13,115 nt of DNA from Candidatus Poseidoniales archaeon. GTDB taxonomy: Archaea > Thermoplasmatota > Poseidoniia > Poseidoniales > Poseidoniaceae. Positions 7,275 to 13,115 of the stretch are shown piece by piece. Where the stretch lies: positions 1 through 13,115 of the forward strand of contig QXYA01000115.1 of the NCBI GenBank assembly GCA_009887135.1, written 5' to 3'. Position 1 is the stretch's first letter. Each line of letters opens with the position of its first letter. The translations under genes were made by a program, and so were the position numbers. The notes under the pieces are model-generated. The model was not told the DNA's origin and made no database searches. It saw nothing but the letters and a program-made list of their open reading frames with translations.

Positions 7275-8238
7275 ACACTAGATCTTCGTGATTAGGTTCT
7301 GCTCGGGCCTGAACAATGGTTCGATAAACGCCAAACATAGCCCAAAGAGCACACATGCCAAGTACGAAACTGTAACCCCACGGTTGTGAATCATCAATTG
7401 CCCATCCAAAGGCGAGGAGTAGGCCCAAGCCGAGTACGCCTCTTGTGATACCTTGTGGTACAGCCAAACGCATATCGAGATATTTCGGTCCTCCTCCGAA
7501 TTTTCGTTCGTAGAATTCACCTTGCACAACAGCACCGACGAGGATAATCGCTAATGTAGACCAATAGAAGATGTTCCCGTTTGAAAAGAAGTCATCTGCG
7601 ATTCCTTTTTGTCGTTCTGCCTCAACAACAGCCGGATCGATGTCAGCAACGAAGAGGGATTCGAAATCACCTACACTAATTGTTCGTACTGCGAGTCCTT
7701 CTTCATCGTCGTTTGTAGTTGAATCCGGTGCAGAGATAAAGAACGAAAGAATGTTCCATTTGTCTTCTTCATTTGCATTGTTTTGACCATCGACCGCATT
7801 ACCAACCAAGGAGAATGAAACTTCACCAACATCTTCTGCAGGAGCTGTCCAAGAAACTGTCCAACCGTTCCCTACTTCTGAATGGGATACAGCGGAATTA
7901 TCAGGACCTGTTTGTTGTGAACCTTCTCCTGATGTGAGTGTTCCAACACCGTAACTCCACAACATGAATCCGCCGTTATCGTAAGATGCATGTTGGAGGT
8001 TGATTACAAAGTCGTAAGAAGCCCCTACGTCGTATGAACGAGGGATTCCAGAAATCGATACAACAACTTCAGTTGATGGCTGACCATTGACTGGTCCACC
8101 TACCCCATGGCAGGTACATCCCCCTTCAACGGTTAGATCTCCTTGGCTATTCTCCCACGGGGGTCCATTTGGATTAGCCAAGACCGGAGCGATAAGGCAG
8201 ACGGCCAATAGAAGAATTAGTAGAGTACGTGAACGCAT
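7273..8238 (-). CDS. Secreted/membrane protein with CxCH motif, Reeler-like (choice-of-anchor) domain and three C-terminal spans
   Basis: The 321-residue protein starts with a clear signal peptide (MRSRTLLILLLAVCLIAPVLA). Just after it, GGCTCHG (39-45) gives C41-T-C43-H44. This resembles a haem c attachment site but has one residue too few between the cysteines for a classic CxxCH. Residues ~56-170 are a beta-sandwich of Reeler or choice-of-anchor V type: VVVSISGIPRSYDVGASYDF, NGGFMLW, a WTVSWTAPA strand and VSFSLVGNAVDG are typical of bacterial and marine archaeal members. Three hydrophobic spans follow near 221-241, 264-281 and 287-309. I infer an extracytoplasmic domain held by a membrane module, possibly with a redox or metal role. 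A full GGAGGA ribosome binding site (8245-8250) precedes the ATG. It is followed at 10 bases by the TatC-like gene, so the two are probably co-expressed. Confidence 0.7.
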   Translation of the reverse strand: MRSRTLLILLLAVCLIAPVLANPNGPPWENSQGDLTVEGGCTCHGVGGPVNGQPSTEVVVSISGIPRSYDVGASYDFVINLQHASYDNGGFMLWSYGVGTLTSGEGSQQTGPDNSAVSHSEVGNGWTVSWTAPAEDVGEVSFSLVGNAVDGQNNANEEDKWNILSFFISAPDSTTNDDEEGLAVRTISVGDFESLFVADIDPAVVEAERQKGIADDFFSNGNIFYWSTLAIILVGAVVQGEFYERKFGGGPKYLDMRLAVPQGITRGVLGLGLLLAFGWAIDDSQPWGYSFVLGMCALWAMFGVYRTIVQARAEPNHEDLV

Positions 8239-8303
8239 GAGCCTTCCTCCAATGTTACTGCCATCCCTAAGAGACCTTTCAACGTTCCTTATCCACCAGT
8301 AAA

Positions 8304-9719
8304 TTAGATTTCTTTTATGGCGTTATTCAAACCAGTCATCATGGCCTTTCCATCACCGAACAACATCATAGTTTTGTCCATATAGAAGAGGTCATTATCG
8401 ACGCCTGCATATCCCACCGATAGGGAACGCTTGATGATCACAACTGTACGAGCAGCATCAGCATCAATGATGGGCATACCAGCAAGTGGCCCTTCACCAC
8501 TTCGAGCAGCAGGGTTGGTTGTATCGTTCGCTCCGATGACAATTGCAACGTCACATTCTGGGAATTCTGAGTTGATTTCATCCATTTCAATAAGTTGCTC
8601 ATATGGAACGTTTGCTTCTGCAAGAAGTACATTCATGTGTCCAGGCATACGTCCTGCAACTGGATGAATGGCATACTTGACTTCTGTATCGAACTTCTCT
8701 GAGATTAAATCAGCAAATTCTTTGACTTGATGTTGACACTGAGATACAGCCATTCCGTATCCTGGGACGATGATGACTTTTTGTGCACCATCGATCATCA
8801 TGGCAACTTCATCTGCATCAGAACCGACCTTTGTTCGTGTCAGGGATTGCTTCTCCCCTGAGCCTCCAAAGGATTTGAACAAGACATCAGGAAGTGTACG
8901 ATTCATCGCCTTACACATGATGAATGTCAGAATTAATCCTGAAGCACCAACTAGCGAACCTGCAATAATAAGCGCTGAGTTTCCGATAATGAATCCAGTG
9001 AATGCAGCTGCGATACCAGACAATGAGTTGAGTAATGACACAACAACTGGCATATCTGCACCACCGATTGGCAGAACCAATACGATTCCTAACAGACATG
9101 ATATCCCAATGATACTCCAGAGGTAGGTTGTGTTGGTTGGATCATCTATGCTTAGATAGATAAGAACTGCCACGGCAATGACGAGCATAACCTTGACTGG
9201 ATTGAGCCATGAAGGCCCCCATGTTGGAGTCTTTATCCACTTACCAAAGACGCTAACTCCGCCTTTAAGTTTGTACATGGCAAGGAGAGAACCAGTGAGT
9301 GTCATCCAACCGACGAGAGCAGATAGACCCGCTGCGACCATTGTTACGGTGAGTTCGAGACCTTCTGGTACAGTCCCTCCATCGATGTACTTCTGAATTT
9401 CAGAAAGAGCGACAAGTGCAGAAGCTGCACCGCCAAACCCATTGAAGAGAGCAACAAGTTCAGGCATACCTGTCATTTGGACACGTACAGCCATGATATA
9501 ACCAATCAGAGAACCGAGCGCGATTCCTGCACCGATTAAGACCCACTGTGCATCTCCTGCCAATTGCATACTGAAAATTGTGGTCAAAACTGCAACGAGC
9601 ATTCCAAGGGCACCGAGTTGGTTACCAAATGGGGCCGTTCTCGGATGACCGAGTTTCTTTAAACCAAAGATGAATAATGCTGCGGACAGTAAATATCCGA
9701 TTGCAACCCAATCTTCCAT
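8304..9719 (-). CDS. pntB: NAD(P) transhydrogenase subunit beta
   Basis: PntB carries most of the proton channel and the NADP(H)-binding domain III of the transhydrogenase, which uses the proton gradient to drive hydride transfer from NADH to NADP+. The 471-residue product has about nine membrane spans up to ~residue 275, then domain III with VPGYGMAV (about 329-336), AGRMPGHMNVLLAEA (about 365-379), GANDTTNPAA (about 387-396), KRSLSVGYAG (about 420-429) and LFGDGKAM. All NADP-binding signatures are intact, and length matches bacterial PntB (~460). An ATG at 9749 would overlap pntA2 by 29 bases; the ATG at 9719 is chosen because GAGGTG stands six bases before it and the family starts at this point. 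It is the last gene of pntA1-pntA2-pntB. Confidence 0.95.
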   Translation of the reverse strand: MEDWVAIGYLLSAALFIFGLKKLGHPRTAPFGNQLGALGMLVAVLTTIFSMQLAGDAQWVLIGAGIALGSLIGYIMAVRVQMTGMPELVALFNGFGGAASALVALSEIQKYIDGGTVPEGLELTVTMVAAGLSALVGWMTLTGSLLAMYKLKGGVSVFGKWIKTPTWGPSWLNPVKVMLVIAVAVLIYLSIDDPTNTTYLWSIIGISCLLGIVLVLPIGGADMPVVVSLLNSLSGIAAAFTGFIIGNSALIIAGSLVGASGLILTFIMCKAMNRTLPDVLFKSFGGSGEKQSLTRTKVGSDADEVAMMIDGAQKVIIVPGYGMAVSQCQHQVKEFADLISEKFDTEVKYAIHPVAGRMPGHMNVLLAEANVPYEQLIEMDEINSEFPECDVAIVIGANDTTNPAARSGEGPLAGMPIIDADAARTVVIIKRSLSVGYAGVDNDLFYMDKTMMLFGDGKAMMTGLNNAIKEI

Positions 9720-9720
9720 T

Positions 9721-10032
9721 TCAAGCACCTCTTCGCTTCTTTCCAGCAATCATGTTTAACATACGATTTGTAACCATGAATCCACCAACGACGTTGATCA
9801 TAGCCAAGACTACTGCAACAAATGCAAGAATTCCTGAAATTGCGGTATCTCCTGATTCATAAGCCACATTAGCGCCGATGAGGGCTCCAATGATGGAAAT
9901 TCCTGAGATGGCATTAGCACCACTCATGAGTGGGGTGTGTAAGGTCGCTGGAACCTTGGTAATCAATTCAAATCCAAGGAAGATAGCAAGTACGAACAGT
10001 GTTATGTTTCCAATTAAAAATTCAGGTGTCAT
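9721..10032 (-). CDS. pntA2: NAD(P) transhydrogenase subunit alpha, part 2 (membrane domain)
   Basis: This 103-residue protein is the membrane part of the alpha subunit, encoded separately as in Rhodospirillum rubrum (PntAB). It has three spans (about 7-25, 41-58, 62-86) and the conserved loop KVPATLHTPLMSGANAISG (26-44). With PntB it builds the proton path of domain II. The ATG overlaps the pntA1 stop codon as ATGA (4-base overlap), and a full GGAGGTG ribosome binding site lies at 10040-10046 inside the end of pntA1, so translation is probably coupled. One base separates its stop from the pntB start. Confidence 0.95.
   Translation of the reverse strand: MTPEFLIGNITLFVLAIFLGFELITKVPATLHTPLMSGANAISGISIIGALIGANVAYESGDTAISGILAFVAVVLAMINVVGGFMVTNRMLNMIAGKKRRGA
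9726..9731 (-). promoter_or_regulatory. GAGGTG ribosome binding site fixing the pntB start
   Basis: The motif lies inside the end of pntA2 and six bases before the ATG at 9719. It supports this start over the upstream ATG at 9749. Confidence 0.6.
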
Positions 10033-11192
10033 TCGAGTGCACCTCCAAGGCGAGTTTGTTTTGGATGTAACTCTCCATCTTTACAGATAAGGACTCCACC
10101 CATTCCATTAACGTAGAAATCGCTTCCTTCTGGAGCACCTACGAGGATGTCATCTTCTTCTGAAATTTTCACTTTACCCTCATCGACTAATGAGGTGATG
10201 AATGTGGTTAGATTGTTTGAATAAAGCATACTTGCTGTTGTTGCAATTGTACCTGGAAGGTTCGATGTTCCTACAATGATGACTCCGTTGTCTGTTGTGA
10301 TGACTTCACCTGCAACAGTATCCTCGCAATTTCCTCCAACGTCCGCATTCATGTCAACGACGACTGCGCCGGATTTGAAGTTCTGAACGGCTGACGAAGG
10401 AACAGTTATTGGGGCTGGGCGCCCGAAGATACGAGCTGTTGTAACAATAATGTCTGCATCGGATGCAACGCCACAAACTGTATCGTTAACTTTCTGAATA
10501 AATTCAGGAGTAAGGGGTTTAGCATAACCAGCTTCATCTTCAAAATCATCCATTCCATCGACTTCGATGAAACGTCCACCAACAGATTCAATTTGTTCTG
10601 CTGCTGATTTACGAACGTCTGATGCATAGACAATAGCTCCAAGACGCTTTGCGGTTGCGATTGCTTGTAATCCTGCAACACCTGATCCCATAATGACGAC
10701 CTTTGCTGGGCGAATTGTTCCGGCAGATGTTGTCATCATAGGAATTCCCTTAGGAACCTGAGACGCTCCAAGCAAGACTGCTTTGTAACCTGAAAGGTTA
10801 TCTTGACTGGAGTTAACATCCATCGATTGAGCACGACTCAAACGGCGAGGAATCATGTCCATAGAGAGGAGTGTAATGTTGGCTTTGATGCAGTCCTTGA
10901 CGTGCTGTGGATTTCTGAAAGGATCAGAAACGCATGCCAGTGTAGTTCCTTCAGCAAGTCCAGAAACGCCAGGGAATCGAATTGTGATTATGTTTGCACA
11001 TGCAAGTGCTTCTTCACGTGTGCCAATAGTTGCCCCTGCGTCTGTGTATGCTTGGTCCGAGTAATTTGCCAATCTTCCAGCACCAGCTTCAATAATGACT
11101 TCAAAGCCTGCTTTGAGTAGTTTTTTCATACTGGTTGGCACGATTGCAACTCGTGTTTCATCAGCGGGTTCTTTGAGCACTCCCAACTTCAT
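10029..11192 (-). CDS. pntA1: NAD(P) transhydrogenase subunit alpha, part 1 (NAD-binding domain I)
   Basis: This soluble domain binds NAD(H) and hands hydride to the NADP-binding domain of PntB. From the chosen start it has 387 residues, in line with stand-alone PntAA proteins. It begins MKLGVLKEPADETRVAIVP, the standard alanine dehydrogenase/PNT N-terminus, continues with PRRLSRAQSMDVNSSQDNL (compare PRISRAQSMDALSS), and has the Rossmann motif VVIMGSGVAGLQA (165-177) with the NAD-selecting Asp in YASDVR (D192). The reading frame stays open to 11270, which would add 26 residues without family match. AGGTG five bases before 11192 marks the real start. It is first in pntA1-pntA2-pntB and is divergent from mdh. 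Alanine dehydrogenase is excluded by the following pntA2 and pntB genes. Confidence 0.94.
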   Translation of the reverse strand: MKLGVLKEPADETRVAIVPTSMKKLLKAGFEVIIEAGAGRLANYSDQAYTDAGATIGTREEALACANIITIRFPGVSGLAEGTTLACVSDPFRNPQHVKDCIKANITLLSMDMIPRRLSRAQSMDVNSSQDNLSGYKAVLLGASQVPKGIPMMTTSAGTIRPAKVVIMGSGVAGLQAIATAKRLGAIVYASDVRKSAAEQIESVGGRFIEVDGMDDFEDEAGYAKPLTPEFIQKVNDTVCGVASDADIIVTTARIFGRPAPITVPSSAVQNFKSGAVVVDMNADVGGNCEDTVAGEVITTDNGVIIVGTSNLPGTIATTASMLYSNNLTTFITSLVDEGKVKISEEDDILVGAPEGSDFYVNGMGGVLICKDGELHPKQTRLGGALE

Positions 11193-11197
11193 AATTA

Positions 11198-11202
11198 CAC
11201 CT
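11198..11202 (-). promoter_or_regulatory. AGGTG ribosome binding site fixing the pntA1 start
   Basis: AGGTG stands five bases before the ATG at 11192, and the protein from that ATG begins exactly at the family's conserved N-terminus. The upstream ATG at 11270 is therefore not needed. Confidence 0.6.
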
Positions 11203-11324
11203 ATGTTTCGCCCAACCATAGGGGGTTCTTCAATGCCACCCTCTATCTCGATGGAGAAATTGTTTGGCATGAACCATCTGAATTAAAGAGCGCCTCGTTC
11301 AGAGGGATAAATGAGGAGAGAATT
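11203..11324. promoter_or_regulatory. Divergent promoter region of pntA1A2B and mdh
   Basis: The gap serves both transcription units. On the mdh side, the A/T-rich element AATTAAAG (11281-11288) is a plausible TATA box that would place the transcript start near 11310, and GAGGAGAG (11313-11320) is a strong ribosome binding site four bases before the ATG. The same A/T-rich element reads CTTTAATT on the other strand and could serve pntA1 with a longer leader. No clear operator repeat is seen. Confidence 0.4.
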
Positions 11325-12263
11325 ATGTCCCGTGGAAGCCGTAAAATTACAGTTATTGGAGCAGGTAATGTTGGCGCAACTTGTGCCTTTGTCCTAGCAA
11401 ATATGAAGATTGCAGATATTGTACTTCTCGATATCTATGAAGGATTTGCAAAGGGGAAAGCATTGGATATGAGTCAAAATGCAAACGTTCTCAATTACAA
11501 TGGAACAAACACTGGCACATCCTCATATGAAGATATTACAGATTCTGATGTTGTTGTTGTTACGAGCGGATTTCCAAGACAACCGGGAATGACCCGAGAA
11601 GATCTCATTGGAAAGAACGCTGAAATTATTGCTCAAGTTGGAGCAGGAATCCGAGATCATGCACCTGATGCAGTGGTTATCGTTGTTACCAATCCGCTTG
11701 ATCTCATGACTTATCACATGCAGAAGGTTACTGGATTCCCATCAAATCGCGTTATTGGACAAGCAGGTGTTCTTGACAGTGCCCGTATGGCTCATTTCAT
11801 TGCTCTTGAATTGGGATGTGCAGAAGAAGATGTTAGCCCAATGGTTCTTGGCGGCCACGGTGATACCATGGTTCCTCTACCACGATACACAACCGTAGGA
11901 GGTATACCCATAACACAACTCATGAGCCCAGAGAGAATTGAAGCCATCTCTGCTCGCACAGCAAGCGGTGGTGGTGAAATTGTCAAATTACTCGAGCGGG
12001 GTTCGGCATTCTATGCTCCAGGTTCTGCAGCTGCAATCATGGCAGAATCCGTTCTAAATAATCGACGTCGTTTATTGCCTGCATCATGTCATCTCACAGG
12101 ACAGTATGGACTCGATGAAGTATACATTGGCGTTCCATGTTTGTTAGGATCTAACGGCGTTGAACAAATCTTTGAACTCGATCTAAGCGATGCAGAACTA
12201 GCTTCGCTTCAAGAATCAGGTAATTTTTACAAGAACCAACTCAAAGACGTACTTGGATATTGA
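11325..12263 (+). CDS. mdh: Malate dehydrogenase (LDH-like type)
   Basis: The enzyme interconverts malate and oxaloacetate with NAD(H) in the TCA cycle. The 312-residue product carries the dinucleotide motif GAGNVG (12-17), Asp36 after the second strand, which favours NAD over NADP, the mobile loop GFPRQPGMTRED with R85 and R91, N123 in VTNPLD, D151 and R154 in LDSAR, and the catalytic H178 in GGHGD. Arg at position 85 in the substrate loop is the residue that selects malate over lactate (lactate dehydrogenases have Gln there), so malate is the likely substrate. Length is typical. It is transcribed away from pntA1A2B and ends 39 bases from the convergent ygfZ gene. Confidence 0.95.
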   Translation: MSRGSRKITVIGAGNVGATCAFVLANMKIADIVLLDIYEGFAKGKALDMSQNANVLNYNGTNTGTSSYEDITDSDVVVVTSGFPRQPGMTREDLIGKNAEIIAQVGAGIRDHAPDAVVIVVTNPLDLMTYHMQKVTGFPSNRVIGQAGVLDSARMAHFIALELGCAEEDVSPMVLGGHGDTMVPLPRYTTVGGIPITQLMSPERIEAISARTASGGGEIVKLLERGSAFYAPGSAAAIMAESVLNNRRRLLPASCHLTGQYGLDEVYIGVPCLLGSNGVEQIFELDLSDAELASLQESGNFYKNQLKDVLGY

Positions 12264-12302
12264 TTCATTTTAATTGATTTAGAGATTGTGCGATTTAGTA
12301 TT
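12264..12302. other. Short A/T-rich gap between convergent mdh and ygfZ
   Basis: This 39-base A/T-rich gap includes CATTTTAATT just after the mdh stop, which could end the mdh transcript on the plus strand. No strong T-run follows ygfZ on the minus strand. Confidence 0.3.
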
Positions 12303-12953
12303 TTACAATCGATGTATGACGAGTGAATGAGTTTTTCCAACCGTAGTGGCATCATCAGGTGTTCCTTCGATACGCATGAGAGATTTTCCCATATTGCCTC
12401 TACTCCTCATACGTGTTAATATTTCTTGACCAATGTAGCATCCTTTCGATTCATGAACTAAATGTTCCAAACGACAATTGAATGGATGTCTGGATGGAGT
12501 GATTTCGTATCCTTGATGTGGGATTTCGTTCTGAATACGATATTCATTGAACGCATCTAATGTAAGCGTTGATTCAATGATACGTGAGGTGGGAGCGACG
12601 ATGATCCATCCTCTGAACGTCCTTACAACTGTGATGTTATCTTCCTTAGGATACTCATCGAATGAGATGTATACATTATTGAATTCAGATATGTCTCTCA
12701 TCGATACATCTTGCTGCAGAATCCGTGAATTAAGATGTTCTAGTAAATCTTCTTTGTATAGATTATGGCCAACTAATGCTAGATTTTCCCCGACCACTAT
12801 TACTTCGACCATATCTATGATTTTGGCATTTGAATTTGTAAAAACAGTTGTGCATGTTCCATCGACTTTGTTTGTTGACAAACCATCTAAGAATTTTAAG
12901 CAATCTTTTCCCGAGAGGAGTAAGACGTATGAATCAAGCTGAAACACTCTCAT
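12303..12953 (-). CDS. ygfZ: YgfZ/GcvT-like folate-binding protein, short at the C-terminus
   Basis: YgfZ-type proteins bind tetrahydrofolate and help build or repair certain Fe-S clusters. The 216-residue product begins with the family's N-terminal part (FLDGLSTNKV at about 21-30) and contains the signature K170-G-C172-Y-I-G-Q-E177 followed by ILTRMRSRGNMGKSLMRIEG. Cys172 is the conserved residue. YgfZ proteins usually run on for another 60-100 residues as a beta-barrel; here the protein stops about 40 residues after the signature, and only 39 bases remain before the mdh stop, so the barrel is reduced or lost. GAGGA (12960-12964) overlaps the stop of the preceding Fe-S carrier gene and stands six bases before the ATG. 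That pairing supports a role in Fe-S maturation. Confidence 0.84.
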   Translation of the reverse strand: MRVFQLDSYVLLLSGKDCLKFLDGLSTNKVDGTCTTVFTNSNAKIIDMVEVIVVGENLALVGHNLYKEDLLEHLNSRILQQDVSMRDISEFNNVYISFDEYPKEDNITVVRTFRGWIIVAPTSRIIESTLTLDAFNEYRIQNEIPHQGYEITPSRHPFNCRLEHLVHESKGCYIGQEILTRMRSRGNMGKSLMRIEGTPDDATTVGKTHSLVIHRL

Positions 12954-12962
12954 GAGCGTTCC

Positions 12963-13115
12963 TCAAGCAAAGGATTCGCCACAGCCACAGGAACTGGATG
13001 CGTTAGGATTGTTAATTTTGAATCCACCACCCATTAATCGGTCGACATAATCGACTTCAATCCCATCAAGTAAATGTGATGAAGCATTTGGAACGAGTAC
13101 TCTAAATCCAGAGAT
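12963..13115 (-). CDS. A-type iron-sulfur carrier protein (IscA/ErpA/HesB family), C-terminal part
   Basis: Only the last 50 residues are in the window; the gene continues beyond base 13115. Read on the minus strand, the fragment ends in YVDRLMGGGFKINNPNAS, then SSCGCGESFA, the standard C-terminus of A-type carriers (compare IDYVDSLMGAGFKIDNPN then CGCGSSF). The C-G-C pair, with one more Cys upstream outside the window, holds the cluster that is passed to apo-proteins. VLVPNASSHLLDGIEVDYVD shows the usual fold before it. Ten bases separate its stop from the ygfZ start, so the two are probably one operon. ErpA, IscA and SufA cannot be told apart from this fragment. Confidence 0.92.
   Translation of the reverse strand: MSGFRVLVPNASSHLLDGIEVDYVDRLMGGGFKINNPNASSSCGCGESFA

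Noticed and set aside
9720..9749. Ten-residue longer pntB from the ATG at 9749
   Set aside because: It would overlap pntA2 by 29 bases, and the ATG at 9719 has a well-spaced GAGGTG.
10803..11120. Cysteine-rich plus-strand open frame
   Set aside because: It is the antisense shadow of pntA1, whose protein is well conserved across this stretch.
11193..11270. 26-residue N-terminal extension of pntA1
   Set aside because: The family's conserved N-terminus begins at the ATG at 11192, which has its own ribosome binding site; the extension has no match to the family.
12284..12310. Inverted repeat GATTGT / ACAATC at the end of ygfZ as a hairpin terminator
   Set aside because: The stem is only six or seven pairs around a ~13-15 base loop, with no T-run after it on either strand.
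1..13115. CRISPR array, insertion sequence, phage or tRNA genes
   Set aside because: No spaced direct repeats, terminal inverted repeats, transposase or integrase motifs, or tRNA-like sequences were seen while reading.

Overview
The window looks like a stretch of a planktonic euryarchaeal genome, most likely Marine Group II (Candidatus Poseidoniales) or a close Thermoplasmatota relative. The archaeal signs are the tail of an SRP RNA with the helix-8 core, a two-unit tRNA splicing endonuclease (EndA) and an archease. They sit beside bacterial-type genes that occur in such mixed marine genomes: a three-gene proton-translocating transhydrogenase, an HldE/PfkB-like kinase, YgfZ and an A-type Fe-S carrier. 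The lineage is inferred from gene content; no marker phylogeny could be run.

Layout. Bases 1-132 (+) are the 3' part of the SRP RNA, ending in a T-run. Bases 131-2665 (-) hold an apparent three-gene operon read in the order winged-helix/helical-repeat protein, PfkB-like kinase, archease. Bases 2758-3861 (+) are endA, whose stop codon overlaps the stop of a convergent M6-type surface metalloprotease (3858-5915, -). Bases 5973-8238 (-) hold two membrane-protein genes: a signal-peptide protein with a CxCH motif, a Reeler-like domain and three C-terminal membrane spans, followed by a TatC-like protein with an unusual soluble cysteine-bearing domain. Bases 8304-11192 (-) are pntA1-pntA2-pntB. A 132-base divergent promoter region separates these from malate dehydrogenase (11325-12263, +). 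Bases 12303-13115 (-) hold the 3' end of an A-type Fe-S carrier gene followed by a short ygfZ.

How the genes fit together. EndA cuts introns from pre-tRNA and archease activates the RtcB ligase that joins the halves, so two tRNA-splicing factors lie within 4 kb. Malate dehydrogenase and the transhydrogenase, transcribed divergently, link central carbon oxidation to NADH/NADPH balance and the proton gradient. The Fe-S carrier and YgfZ form a maturation pair.

The most unusual gene is 5973-7262. Its first ~240 residues follow the TatC plan, including the F-x-x-P-G-L-x-x-x-E loop, but lack the N-terminal HLxELRxR motif. Its last ~170 residues resemble the cysteine-containing N-terminal domain of the heterodisulfide reductase subunit HdrA. 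I know of no described protein with this architecture. Other points are a PfkB kinase with degenerate catalytic motifs, a DNA-binding-type protein with three DGxIxxDE helical repeats, and stop codons that double as Shine-Dalgarno sequences (TGAGG) at three gene junctions.
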